Source: CAWBVG01 sp963792175
Lineage (GTDB): Bacteria; Acidobacteriota; Vicinamibacteria; Vicinamibacterales; CAVVIG01
Assembly (NCBI GenBank): GCA_963792175.1
Contig: CAWBVG010000039.1
Coordinates: 186,001 to 250,000 of the forward strand
DNA length: 64,000 nucleotides
Reading direction: 5' to 3'
Shown here piece by piece: positions 1-10,573 of this stretch; the stretch's first letter is position 1; each line of letters starts with the position of its first letter. The position numbers and the translations under genes were made by a program. The notes beneath the pieces are model-generated. The model was not told the origin of the DNA, ran no database searches, and was given only the letters and a program-made list of their open reading frames with translations.

Positions 1-346
1 CGGTCCTCGGCCGCAAGCGCGAAGGGCTTATAGCATGCTGGCAATGGCCAAGTTATTTCGGCTCGGCGTGGCGTTGTCGTGTCACGAGTCGCCGTCACAG
101 CAGGCCAGAAGGCCTCCGTCTGGAAGAGATTCATCTGCTTTCAGGATTTGGGCGCCGTCAACGGAGATCATGGACGCGCCGATACGGCGGCAACTCTAGG
201 GGTTTTACCGATGACGGCCAAGCCCCAAAAGGCTCCAAGCAGGCCAATGGGGCCAAACAGGGGACGTTCTCGAGGGACAGGTCGTGGAGATCCCGAGGCG
301 ACTGTCGCTTGATTCCCGATCGGGCCTCGGAATCTAATGCCTTGCG
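1..346. other. Leading stretch without a supported gene
   Basis: I see no convincing coding region in the first 346 bases. The open frames present on both strands have no recognisable domain, and they overlap each other in a way typical of random high-GC frames. Any promoter of the broken propeller gene that starts at 347 should lie here, but no clear -35/-10 pair stands out. Confidence 0.4.
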
Positions 347-2394
347 ATGTCCCTCGAAGAAGGCCGACAACCTCCTGTTCTCTCCGATCCGGGCGTGCGC
401 GAACGGCTCGAATCCTGGAAGGAGATTGCGGCGTACCCTTGATCGCGGAGTCACGACCGTTCAGAGATGGGAACAGGAAGAAGGACTCCCGGTCCATCGC
501 CTTCCGCATGCGAAAAAGGGATCGGTCTTCGCGTTCAAGCCGGAGCTCGATTCCTGGCGCGTCAGTCGGGTTCAAGCCGGAGTGGCAGGCGCGGTTCGGC
601 AGGTGCCGGCGGCCGATTCGATCGATTCGCTCCCCGGGATTGAGACCGGATTGGCGTCCTCGTCTCGCCACGGCGGTCACTCTTGGCGTGGTTGTGGCGT
701 TGATTGGCGTGATGAGTTGGAGCGGTTTCGGGCGACCGCAAGCGCACGTCGCACCGGAACGTCCGTCACTCTCCATGGTTCCTCGCCCGCTCGCGAACGA
801 CTCGACTCCTGAACACGGTCCCAGCCTGTCTCCCGATGGGACTCAAGTCGTGTACGACTGGCAGGTCAACGGCGTGACCGGTTTGTACATCAAGTCGATC
901 GACAGCGGTCCGCCCAGAACGCTGCCTGTCGGCGAGGGCATTCGCCTCCAAGGTTCGGCCTATGCGAAGTGGTCGCCTCGCGGCGATCGGATCGCGTTTC
1001 TTGCTTCACAAGGTCCGCAACAGTATGGCTTGTATGTTGTGCCGCCCACCGGTGGGACATCCCGCTTTCTCACATCGATGGCAGGCATCGGGTTGTGCTG
1101 GCATCCTGACGGCTCCTCAATCGGTCTCATCGATCGAACCGGCCGAGACGAGCCGTTCTCTGTGTTTTCGCTCTCGATCGATACCGGCGAGCGGCGCCGG
1201 CTGACGGTGCCTCCGGCCGGCGGATCGGGGACACGCACTGCGCGTTCTCTCCAGATGGCAGTCAGCTCGCCGTCATCCGGTACCGACGCGCGGCGCGTCA
1301 GATGTTTATGTCTCGGATGCTGCAACACCGTCGCGGATGCGGCGAGTGACTGTGGATGGTCCTCCAATGGCTGGCCTCGCTGGACTCCGGACGGCCAATC
1401 CATTGTGTTTGCGTCCGCAGGACTGGGAAGGTTGCCGCGAATGGCGGCGGGATTGCCGCGCCGACGCTGATCGCCGGCGCCGAAGGTGAGACTCGGTACC
1501 CATCGTTCTCACGATCGAGGCCGCGACTGGTTTCCTCGACTCGCATATGAGGTACTCGGTGTTCGATGTGAACATCTGGAGGTGGAGAGCGGCGCGCTGA
1601 CGAGTACAGAAAACGTATCGTCTTCCTGGATCGGCAGTGTGGGACGACCTTCCAGCACTCTCCTCGGACGGCCGGCGTATCGCCTTCGTTTCGAACCGAA
1701 CCGGCAAAATCAGATCTGGACGGCCAATGCAGATGGGTAGACAGCAAGCAGATCACCTTCGAGAGGTTTCCTTCGACCACACCGCAGTGGTCGCCCGACG
1801 GACAGCAGGTGGTGTTCTCCTCAGAGGTGGATGGAAACTGGGACATCTACGTGATGCGCGCCGACGCCTCGGAAACCAGACGGCTCACGCGGGATCTCCG
1901 CAGGAAGTGAACCCAGCTGGTCGCGCGACGGCGGATGGATTTGCTTCCCGGTTCAGATCGAACCGGCGTCAATCAGATTTGGAAGGTGCGTGCCGAAGGC
2001 GGTGCCGCAGTCAAGTGACGTCTGGTCAAGGGTCCGAAGGATTTGAGAGCCCAGATGGCAAGCGTCTCTACTATGTTCGACACGACAACGCGCTGGTTTA
2101 TGGTCGGTGCCCGTAGGCGGGGGCCAGGAAACGTCTATCCTCGCGGAAGTCGAGCAGCATCTGTGGGGCGTCGCAGACGATGGCATCGCATTCGTCGCCC
2201 AATCTTCGGCAACTCGCCGAAAGCGGCCATCAAGTTCATGTCCTTCGCGAATGGCGAAATCTCCACTCTGGCCGTCTGCGACACCAAAAGTCATGAGCGG
2301 GTTTTCAATCGCGCGCGACGGTCGTTCGGCGCTGTGGCCGCAGGTCGACACGGAACTGAACGATCTTATGCTGATTGACCCATGGAAACGATGA
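347..2394 (+). pseudogene. Winged-helix / TolB-like beta-propeller protein, multiply frameshifted
   Basis: The start at 347 (MSLEEGRQPPVL) leads into ERLESWKEIAAY, then after a shift into RGVTTVQRWEQEEGLPVHRL. This is the N-terminal winged-helix module that Acidobacteria fuse to a transmembrane segment and a TolB/PD40 propeller. A membrane helix (TLGVVVALIGVMSW) is encoded near 680-725. Propeller blades follow: SLSPDGTQVVYDW, KWSPRGDRIAF, SSDGRRIAFVSN, QWSPDGQQVVFSS, SPDGKRLYYVRHD. The gene ends DLMLIDPWKR at 2394. Reading it needs at least eight frame changes. Unlike the rest of the window these include apparent deletions (AAAA for AAAAA near 1707, GGG for GGGG near 1735). Base composition is also lower in GC than in the neighbours. 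It is either a real decayed gene or a poorly sequenced stretch. An intact version would be a membrane-anchored sensor with a cytoplasmic DNA-binding domain. Confidence 0.7.
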
Positions 2395-2537
2395 AAGCCT
2401 CATCGACCGGACCTGCGCGACCATCGGATCGCCGCAACGGTCTCACGCTCGTGTAACCACCGCTCGCCACACATGACAGGGCATTCGAGTGTCCGATCCG
2501 CAGCGGGGCCGGAAGCCGTCGCGCTCCATCCCGCGCA

Positions 2538-3842
2538 CTACGCGCCGAAGGGTTGCTCGATGGACGGACTCTGCGGCGTGAACAGTTCCGCGCCGTCAGC
2601 GGTGATGTGCATGTCGTCTTCGAGCCGCACGCCGAATTCGCCTTTGATGTAGATGCCCGGTTCGTCGCTGAACACCATGCCCGGCTGCGCCTTCAGCGCT
2701 TTCTCCCATCCGTACATGTTGTTCTTCACCAGATACGGCCACTCGTGCCCGTCCATCCCCATGCCGTGCCCGAGACGGTGCGTGAAGTACTTGAACCCGG
2801 GGCCGTAGCCAGCGTCGACCACCACCTTGCGCCCCGCGGCGTCGATCGACTCGAGCGGCACGCCCGGCTTCGCGGCCTTGAGTGCCGCCGTCTGCGCCTG
2901 GTGGACGATGTCGAAGACCTTCTTCATTTTGTCGGTCGCCTTGCCGAGCACGAAGGTTCGCGTGATGTCGGATTGATAGCCTTCGACCGTGCACCCATCG
3001 TCGATCATGATGATCGTGCCCTCGCGGATCGTCTGCGGGGTGATCGAGCCGTGGGGAAGGGCGGTGTATTCGCCGACCTGAACGCTGGCGAAACCGGGGA
3101 AGCCGAGCCGTCCGTACGCCGCGTTGACCAGACCGCTCACCTGGTTCTGCGTCATGCCGGGCTGCAGCGCGAGGAATACCGCCTCGTAGCACTTGAGCGT
3201 CGCCTGACAGGCGAGCCGCATCAGCTCGACTTCGTGCGACTCCTTGATCATCCGGCAGCCGGCAGTAATCGGCGACGCGCTCGTCACGTGGAGCGCCGGC
3301 GCCGCGCCGCCCACGCTGTCGGCGAACACGAACTTCGTCGTCTCCTCGACGCCGATGCGGCCGGTGGCGATGCCGCGATCCTTCAGGCCTTGCGCGACCT
3401 TCTCGAACGGGCTCTCGTCCTCCTGATAGACGGACACGTCGGTGTGCGCCATCGGGCCGCCGACCAGCTGTTCGCGTGTGCGGTCTTCCTCGAAGGCCGG
3501 TGTCACGATGTACGGATTGCCGACTTTGGGGATGACCACGGCAAACAGGCGCTCGCTGTTGCCCCAGCGGATGCCGGTGAAGTAGTTGAGCGAGGTGCCG
3601 CCCGCCAGGATGATGGCGTCGATCTTCTGCTCGCCCATCAGCCGCTTCGCCTTCTCGATGCGGCCGCGCCGCTCGTCGGCGGTAATCGGCTTCGCCTGGT
3701 CGCGCATCGATGTCAGCGCGGCAATGCTCGGCGGCAGCGGGCCGGCAGTTTCGCCGCCGCCGCGGCGCTGCGCCGACACGGGTGAGACGGACAGGCCGGC
3801 GGTCGCGCCGGCGAGCGAGAGAAACGTGCGCCGGGAAAACAT
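2538..3842 (-). CDS. Secreted M24-family metallopeptidase (Xaa-Pro dipeptidase/aminopeptidase type)
   Basis: This intact 434-residue protein probably cleaves Xaa-Pro bonds in peptides outside the cytoplasm. It starts with a twin-arginine-like leader (SRRTFLSLAGATAG, ending near VSAQRR). The N-terminal creatinase-like domain covers about residues 60-200, and the pita-bread catalytic domain follows. The five metal ligands are visible: two Asp in IMIDDGCTVEGYQSDITRT, a His in RLGHGMGMDGHEW, a Glu in FSDEPGIY and a Glu in FGVRLEDDMHI. Its start codon overlaps the stop codon of the upstream outer-membrane-type gene, so translation is probably coupled and the gene is the last of a three-gene unit with the M4 peptidase. 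It is a close paralogue of the gene at 45816-47138, sharing PHGSITPQ, ITAGCRMIK and the whole metal-site layout. Family assignment is firm; substrate specificity is inferred. Confidence 0.9.
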   Translation of the reverse strand: MFSRRTFLSLAGATAGLSVSPVSAQRRGGGETAGPLPPSIAALTSMRDQAKPITADERRGRIEKAKRLMGEQKIDAIILAGGTSLNYFTGIRWGNSERLFAVVIPKVGNPYIVTPAFEEDRTREQLVGGPMAHTDVSVYQEDESPFEKVAQGLKDRGIATGRIGVEETTKFVFADSVGGAAPALHVTSASPITAGCRMIKESHEVELMRLACQATLKCYEAVFLALQPGMTQNQVSGLVNAAYGRLGFPGFASVQVGEYTALPHGSITPQTIREGTIIMIDDGCTVEGYQSDITRTFVLGKATDKMKKVFDIVHQAQTAALKAAKPGVPLESIDAAGRKVVVDAGYGPGFKYFTHRLGHGMGMDGHEWPYLVKNNMYGWEKALKAQPGMVFSDEPGIYIKGEFGVRLEDDMHITADGAELFTPQSPSIEQPFGA

Positions 3843-4633
3843 CAGGGTCTCCTTCTGATCGGCGGGCGAGCCGCCGGAGCCTTTCGAGGAATCACGAACC
3901 GCAGCGCGAGCCCCACCTGGACACCGCCCGCGTTCAGGGATACCGAACCGCCATCCGCCGTCGTCAGGTCGACGCGCGCATGTGACGCGCTCACGGACAC
4001 GCCCAGCGCGACGCGCCGGGCGACCAGGCGCGTCACGTCGGTTCCGACGTGGAACCCCACGTGGGTGCGCGATTGGTGGTCGAGCGTCGCTCCGGCAAAC
4101 GTCGCGGTGTCATACGGATAGGTCTGCGCGATCGTCACATCCCGCACGACGTCCTGGCCGACGACAAACAGCGACGGACCGCCGAACAGATCGATCTGCC
4201 AGCGCCGCGTCCGCGTCGGCGGCATGACCCAGCGCGCCTGGATGTTCAGCGCCGTCTCCGTGTGATCGAGGCCCGACGCAGCGCCGCTGACCGATCGCGG
4301 CCTGCCGAACACGAACGGATGCGGCACCTTCGCGTCGACCGCCGCGGTCGTGCCCCGCGTGAAAAATGCGACGTCCGCGCCCACCGCAAGGTTGCGCCAG
4401 ACCCGCGCGCCAGCGGCCACGTCCACCGTCGGCGCCTGACGGACGCGATAGCTCGTATCGACTTCGGCCGGCTCGACGAACGTGACCGGCCGCGCGACGC
4501 CGGCGAAGCTGGCGGAGGTGATTCTGGCGGCGCCGTCGACGATCACGTAGCCGCGGTCGGTCCAGCGTACCGGCTGCGCGCCGGCCGTCGACGCGGCGAG
4601 AACGATCCAGGCACCGGCGAGCACGCGCGTCAT
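3842..4633 (-). CDS. Predicted outer-membrane beta-barrel-like protein of unknown function
   Basis: The protein has 263 residues. I chose the start at 4633 (MTRVLAGAWIVLAAS) because it gives a clean Sec signal peptide ending at STAGAQ, and because the ATG overlaps the stop codon of the M4 peptidase (ATGA). The mature part alternates polar and aromatic/hydrophobic residues in strand-like runs (RVWRNLAVGADVAFF, TALNIQARWVM, RTHVGFHVGTDV, VALGVSVSASHARV, GGVQVGLALRFVIP) and ends in a strand close to the C terminus. This fits a small outer-membrane barrel. No named family is recognised. Its stop overlaps the start of the M24 peptidase, so the three genes form a compact coupled unit. Confidence 0.7.
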   Translation of the reverse strand: MTRVLAGAWIVLAASTAGAQPVRWTDRGYVIVDGAARITSASFAGVARPVTFVEPAEVDTSYRVRQAPTVDVAAGARVWRNLAVGADVAFFTRGTTAAVDAKVPHPFVFGRPRSVSGAASGLDHTETALNIQARWVMPPTRTRRWQIDLFGGPSLFVVGQDVVRDVTIAQTYPYDTATFAGATLDHQSRTHVGFHVGTDVTRLVARRVALGVSVSASHARVDLTTADGGSVSLNAGGVQVGLALRFVIPRKAPAARPPIRRRP

Positions 4634-6659
4634 CGCGGCGTCAGAAGCGTGGCGCGAGGAGTGGTGAGCGTGATCGCCCGGCCCGAATCGTCGACCGCGT
4701 GAACGGTGAACTGCGTGCTGCCGCTCGTCGCCCCTTCCAGGTTGACGCAGAACGCCGCGCAGGCGTCGGTCTGCGCCAGAATCCGGTCGCTCCGCGGTCC
4801 GCACGATCCGAAGAACGCCGCGAAGTTGGCGCCGTCGCCGCCGTCGGGGGTCAGCTGACGCCCGCCGCCATCGTAGTAGTCCCCGCGCCAGTCGATCACG
4901 CGCAGGTTCGCGTCGCCCGCGGAAACCGTGAGGGCCATCGACCAGCTGGGACGGACGCCGCCGCACAGCGCCTGCGATCCGGGCGCCGGGTCGGGCATCA
5001 AGGCGACGGTCGCCGCAGTCCGCGGCTGGACCCCGACCGCATCCCACGCCTGCGTAATCGCTCGTTCCGCCGCGCTGCCGGTGCCGTACAAATCCCTCGC
5101 CGCCTGAATCGTCGCCGCGCGCGTCAGCGCGAACGTCGCGCTCGATGGCATCAGCACGGTGAGCGCCCGGAAGAACGCCTTCTCGATCTGATCGCGGTTG
5201 GCCGCGCCGACGCCCTGCACGGTCTGGCCCGACGTGCGGTTGCGTCCCGCCTTCGATGGCCAGATAGAACGCGTGGCTCGCGATCGTCGAGTTGTAATGC
5301 GGATCGAAGCCGATGATCCGCTGCGTGTAGTGGTTGGGATCGCCGATACAGGCCAGGGTTGCTGATCGAGCGGAACGCGAGCGGTGCCGACCGGCACGAC
5401 AGATCCTTCCCGACCGTGTAGCTCGCCTGCAGGGCGGCGTTGCCCGCGGGCTGGTAGAAGAACGCGGTCGACAGCCCGATCATGTCGGAGAACGCCTCGT
5501 TCAGCGCGCCCGCCTCGCTGTACGGAAAGCCGTTCAGCCGCGCGCTGTTCGCCGTCACGCCGTGCGTCAGCTCGTGCGCGACGACGTCGAGCGCCGCGCG
5601 CGAAGTTCTTCACCTCGAAGTTGCCGAAGTAGCCGCGCGGCACGCCCTCGCCGAACATAATGGCGCCGCGGCCGTCCGGTCCGCAGGTGCTGCAGAAGAA
5701 CGCGTTGTCGTAATACATGCCGACGACTTCCGGGCTGCGCCGTCGGCAGGTCGGCGAGACGCACCGGGTGCGTCAGGACCGCGATGCGGAGGTCGCGGTC
5801 GTCGAGGCCGTGGCGCCCGAATCGCTTGAACAGGAAGTCGTAGTACCACCCGGCGTAGACGTGGGCGTCGACGACGGCCGGATCGGTCCACACGTTGTCG
5901 GCGTCGGCCGCGATGTCGGCGGCGGTGACATTCGTCGAGCCGGTTCAGAACCTGCATCGTGCGCGTCAGGTTCCCTTTCATGTCGTAGGTCGTAATCGCG
6001 GCAGGTCGAAGCCCGTCGTCGGCGACGAACGTGCCGCTCGCCGCCTTGACGCTGATCTTCTTGTCGTCGCCGAACGTGCCCGTGCCCTTGCCGACGATCC
6101 CGTCGGTCTGGAATTCGCTGAACTGCTGCAGGAGCGCGCCGGTGTTCGCGTCGACGAAGACGTTGACCAGCTCGATGCCGTTGATGGCCTGGCCGCGGTA
6201 GGCGAGGTGGTAGCCGTCGGACAGCGGCAGCACGACGAGCTCCGGCAGCTCGCCGGTCGGCTGCCCGCCGACCGCCCGCGCGATGGCGGATCGCGCGGCG
6301 TCGCGCGAGAGCGCCGCGTCGGTGCTCAGGCCGACGGTCGGGTGCAGGACGCCAAACACCGAAACCGTGCCGTCCGGCGCCGTCTGGCGGGTGAGATCGC
6401 CGCCGACGATGCGGACGCCGCGGTGATACTGGTCGAGGCGCTCGTGGCGCCGCGCCGGCAGGAGTTCGTCTTGCGGCGTGTCGCGGACCCGAAGATCGCG
6501 GCTGCGGATCATCTGGTCGATCTGAAGATCGACGGCCCGGAGGTCGCTTTGTCCCTCGCGTGTGACCGACAGCGTCCTGGGCCCGCCCTGCGCAAACGCC
6601 GTTGCGCTCAGGCAGACCAGGCAGGCAGACAACGTTCCACAACGAATCAACAACGACAT
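4630..6659 (-). CDS. Secreted M4 (thermolysin-like) metallopeptidase, frameshifted in this sequence
   Basis: Reconstructed, this is a zinc endopeptidase precursor of about 674 residues. A signal peptide (MSLLIRCGTLSACLVCLSATAFAQ) is followed by an FTP/PepSY-type propeptide (residues about 50-200, with YHRGVRIVGGDLTRQ and GELPELVVLPLSDGYHLAYR). The catalytic domain holds the zinc motif HELTH (bases 5562-5576) followed by GVTANSARL. The third-ligand segment is EAGALNEAFSDMIG. The typical later block FDPHYNSTIASHAFY follows, and then a C-terminal Ig-like appendage. Five single-base insertions (near 5937, 5745, 5600, 5352 and 5265) break the frame, always in the +1 sense, so I read it as one real gene. 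It heads the coupled unit M4 peptidase / barrel / M24 peptidase: an endopeptidase and a dipeptidase produced together. Confidence 0.85.
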
Positions 6660-6703
6660 GGGGGCAGTGCCTGCGCGCGTCGCGGTGTCAGGCTCGCGTG
6701 ATT

Positions 6704-9072
6704 CTACGCCGTCGTGGCGGCATCCGGCAGGGCGACTTTCAAGGCTTCTTCGAGCGTGCGGACCGGGATGAACCGCATGCCGTCCTTGACTTCGGCCGGC
6801 AGCTCGGCGAGATCGGGTTCGTTGCGCGCCGGCAGGATGAACTCCTTGATGCCGTGGCGCCGCGCCGCGAGCGCCTTCTCGCGGATTCCACCGACCGGCA
6901 GCACCAGACCACTGAGCGTGATCTCGCCGGTCATGGCGACGTCTTCGCGCACCACTTGATCCTTCAAGGCCGACACAATCGCGGTGGCCATCGTGACGCC
7001 CGCCGACGGTCCGTCCTTGGGAATCGCGCCCGCCGGTACGTGGATGTGCAGATCGTGCGAGTCGAACTTCTCCGGCGAGATGCCCAGCGCCGCCGCCTCG
7101 GCCCGGATGTGGCTGACCGCGGCGCGCGCCGACTCCTGCATCACGTTCCCCAGCTGTCCGGTCAGGATCAGGTTGTGATGGCCGGACGGCAGCAGCCGCG
7201 CCTCGATGAACAGCACGTCGCCGCCGGTTTCGGTCCAGGCCACACCGGTCGCGACGCCGGGACGCGACACGCGGAACGAGACTTCGTCGTGGAACCGCGG
7301 CGGGCCGAGATAGTCCGGAATGTTGGCGGCGGTGATCGCCTGGACGTGATGTTCAGCCGGACCGGCTTCTCTCGCGACCCGCGCGGCTACCTTGCGCAGC
7401 ACCGCGCCGATCTGGCGCTCGAGGTTTCGCACGCCCGCTTCGCGCGTGTAGTCGGTGATGATGCGCCGGATGGCGGCGTCCTCGAACACCACCGCGTCCG
7501 GCGTCAGCCCGTGCTCCTCGAGCTGTCGCGCCAGCAGATACCGGCGGGCGATGTGCAGCTTCTCGTCTTCGCTGTAGCCGGCCAGCGAGATGATCTCCAT
7601 CCGATCCAGCAGCGCCGGGTGCACCGTCCCGAGTTGATTCGCCGTGGCGATGAACAGGACGCGTGACAGATCGATGTTGATCTCGAGGTAGTGATCGCGG
7701 AACGCATGGTTCTGCGCCGGATCGAGCACCTCGAGCAGCGCCGCCGCCGGATCGCCCTGGAACCCGGCGGAAATCTTGTCGATCTCGTCGAGCATGAACA
7801 CCGGGTTCATCGCGCCCGCCTGCTTCAAGCGCCTGCACGATCCGGCCGGGGATGGCGCCGATGTAGGTGCGGCGATGCCCGCGGATCTCCGCCTCGTCGC
7901 GGACGCCGCCGAGCGAGATGCGGACGAACTTCCGGTTCATCGCCCGCGCGATCGACTGGCCGAGCGACGTCTTGCCGACGCCTGGCGGGCCGACGAAGCA
8001 GAGAATCGGTCCCTTGATCCGCCCGTCGGGCTGTTGCTGCGTCTTCAGCTTCTGCACCGCGAGGTACTCGACGATGCGCTCCTTGACCTTGTCGAGATCG
8101 TAGTGGTCCGCGTCCAGCACCTCGCGCGCCGCCCCCGGATCCAGCCGATCCTCCGTCGTCGTCGACCACGGGACGTCGAGGACCCAGTCGATGTAGGTCC
8201 GGATCATCTGGTATTCGGGCGAGGCCGGCGTCATCCGCTCGAGGCGATCGACTTCCCTCTGCGCGACGGTGCCGACGGATTCCGGCAGGTTCGCGGCGGT
8301 CAACCCGGGCGCGAATCTCCTGGATCTCGGTCTTTTCGCCTTCGCCGAGCTCGTCCTGGATCGCCTTCAGCTGCTGGCGGAGGTAGTACTGACGCTGCGC
8401 GTCCGTCATCTCCTGCTGTGCGGCCGACTCGATCTTGTTCTTCATCTCGAGCAACGCGATCTCGCGGCTCAGGACCGTGGAGACCACCTCGAGCTTCCTC
8501 GTGACATCGTCCTCCTCGAGGATGTGCTGCTTCTCGTCCGCCTTCATGTCGAGGAGGCTGGACAGCAGATACGTCAGGCGCAGCGGATCGTCGATGCCCG
8601 ACACCAGCCCGCGCAGCTCCTGCGACAGGCCGCTCGCCAGCGACAGCCCGCGGTCGATCAGCTCCTGCAGGCGCCGCACGTGCGCGTCGACTTCGAGCGA
8701 CCGCACGACGACGTCGGGCGTCGGCACCACGCGCGCCCGCACGCTCTCGCCGGTCCGAGTAACCAGCTCGCTTTTCGCCCGCGTCAGGCCTTCGACGATG
8801 ATGTGAATCCCACCGGTCGGTACCTTCGCCATCTGCCGGATGGCGGCAATGGTCCCGATGGGGCGCAGGTCGCCCGGCTCGGGCTCGTCTTTGTCGGTGG
8901 TCTGCAGCGTGAGGAACAGGAGCCGGTCGCTGCTCAGCGCGCGGTTGACCGCGTCGATCGACATCGGCCGGTTGATCGCGAGCGGCTGCAGCGTGAGGGG
9001 GAAGACGACCGTTTCACGCAACGCGACGACGGGCAGCTCGCTCGGATACGTCCGTTCGGTTTCTGACGCCAT
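6704..9072 (-). CDS. lon: ATP-dependent protease Lon (LonA type), two frameshifts
   Basis: The reconstructed length is about 788 residues, normal for LonA. The N-terminal substrate-binding domain starts ELPVVALRETVVFP. The helical linker contains QRQYYLRQQLKAIQDELGE. The AAA+ module has Walker A GPPGVGKT and Walker B VFMLDEIDK with RISLGGVRDEAEIRGHRRTY between them. The protease domain carries the Ser of PKDGPSAGVTMATA and the Lys of VGGIREKALAARRHG, which form the Ser-Lys dyad. The enzyme degrades misfolded and regulatory proteins in the cytoplasm. Two one-base insertions interrupt it: an extra G in GGG near 8308 and an extra T in TT near 7825. Removing each restores the family sequence exactly, which argues for sequencing error rather than a dead gene. 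The gene stands alone; no heat-shock promoter element was recognised. Confidence 0.95.
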
Positions 9073-9149
9073 GATCCAACCCTCAGGATGGCATGCGGAT
9101 CATGAGGCGTCAAACGACATGCGCCGTCTCGACCGATCTGGCACGAACC

Positions 9150-10552
9150 TCAGCGCTTGGCGCTGAAGTCGGCGGTCCCGACGCGAATGATCGTCGGTGT
9201 GCGCGGCCGTCCCGATGGCGTGGCCGACGTGGAAGGTCTGGGCATGACCTGATAATCCTCGGGCGCAGCCTCCGCCCAGATGCCGTACACGCGTCCTCCG
9301 TACGCCGTGAGCCACTCGTAGTCGCCGAGGAATGCGTTGTCGCCCGTAAACGGCCGGTCGGACCATGCGTAGTTCGTGAACGTTTTGCCGCCATCGGTCG
9401 ACCGTGCCAGCGTCACGAGCGTTTTTCGATTGGCCGGATCGCCGCGGCGATCGTAGAACTGCACGTAGACCGCGCCGTCGGTCGGATCGACGGCCATCCA
9501 TTGCAGAAACTGGTCGGCGCCGCTATGCACGGGATCGTCGTTGACGCGCATCGGCGGCGTCCACGTCCGCCCGCGGTCCGCCGACCGTGAGATGAAGACG
9601 TCCACGTCTCCGTTGCGGAAGTCGCTCCACGTCACGTAGAGCGTGCCACGCTGACCGTCCACGCCGATCTGCGGAAACCCCATCGCTCTCGACGACGCCA
9701 GGAATGCCGCCGGCGCCGCCGAAGTACGGCGGACCGACGTCGAAGATCGGCCGCGAGGGCTCGAACGTCTTGCCGCCGTCGCGCGAGATCGCCAGCGTGA
9801 CGTTCAGCCCCTCGTTCCAGACCACATACTGCGTCCCGTCAGGAGCGACGGTACCGATAATGCCCACCACCGCGCCGTTGTCGTCCCGCGGCCAGCCCGC
9901 GCGCGTGCTGATGCGCATGGGTTTCGACCACGTGCGGCCCGCGTCCGTCGATCGACTGAAGAGGACGATCGATTGCTCGATCTGCCACTCGATCCACGCG
10001 TTGTAAAGATTGCCTCGATGCGGGCTCTTCGGTTGCGTGTCGGCCCAGATGCGAGGCATGTCCTCGAGCTTGACGTCGGGCTCATCGCCCTTCCATTCGA
10101 CGAGCGCGACGGCGTCCTTGTCCCACGTCTTGCCGCCGTCGGCCGATCGCCGTACGAAGATGCCATTGGCGCCGGGACCGTGACCCCAGTACCGACGGCA
10201 GGCCGTTTCTCTGGATCCAGAGAAACGAGAGGAAGACATTGCCTTTGTCATCGAACGCGAGCGACGGATCGCCGCCGCTGCGGTTGCTGCCCAGATGTGG
10301 CTGGACCGCCGTGAACGTGCGGCCGCCGTCGGTCGAATGCGCAGTCCACCCCCCGCCGACGCCGACCACCTGATTGGGGTTGTTCGGGTTCACGGCGATC
10401 GCCGGCTCGCTGCCGGTCTGGCCAGGTGGCGTGATCGTCACGACGTGGGCGCCTGGCGCGGGCTGAAGACGCGACTGAACGCTCACCGTGGTCAACGCCG
10501 CGGTCGTCAGCGCGACGACCATCGGCACGCGCGCGCGGAGAGCGTTCATCAT
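9150..10552 (-). CDS. Secreted BNR/Asp-box propeller protein (sialidase-superfamily fold), frameshifted
   Basis: The reconstructed protein has about 466 residues with a signal peptide (MMNALRARVPMVVALTTAAL). The start at 10552 follows an AGGAGACAGG ribosome site. Six Asp-box motifs mark a six-bladed propeller: STDGGRTF, SADGGKTW, STDAGRTW, SRDGGKTF, SADRGRTW and STDGGKTF. This is the fold of sialidases and of many non-enzymatic exoproteins. I cannot identify the sialidase arginine triad or FRIP motif, so enzyme activity is not claimed. Two one-base insertions (near 10203 and 9690) split it. It starts 21 bases after the S9 peptidase and is the last gene of the long minus-strand array. Confidence 0.75.
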
Positions 10553-10573
10553 CCTGTCTCCTGATCGACTAGG

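Noticed and set aside
2553..3785. An open frame of about 410 codons on the plus strand opposite the first M24 peptidase
   Set aside because: Its composition (Arg, Val, His, Asp in runs) mirrors the real gene; no homology signal or ribosome site.
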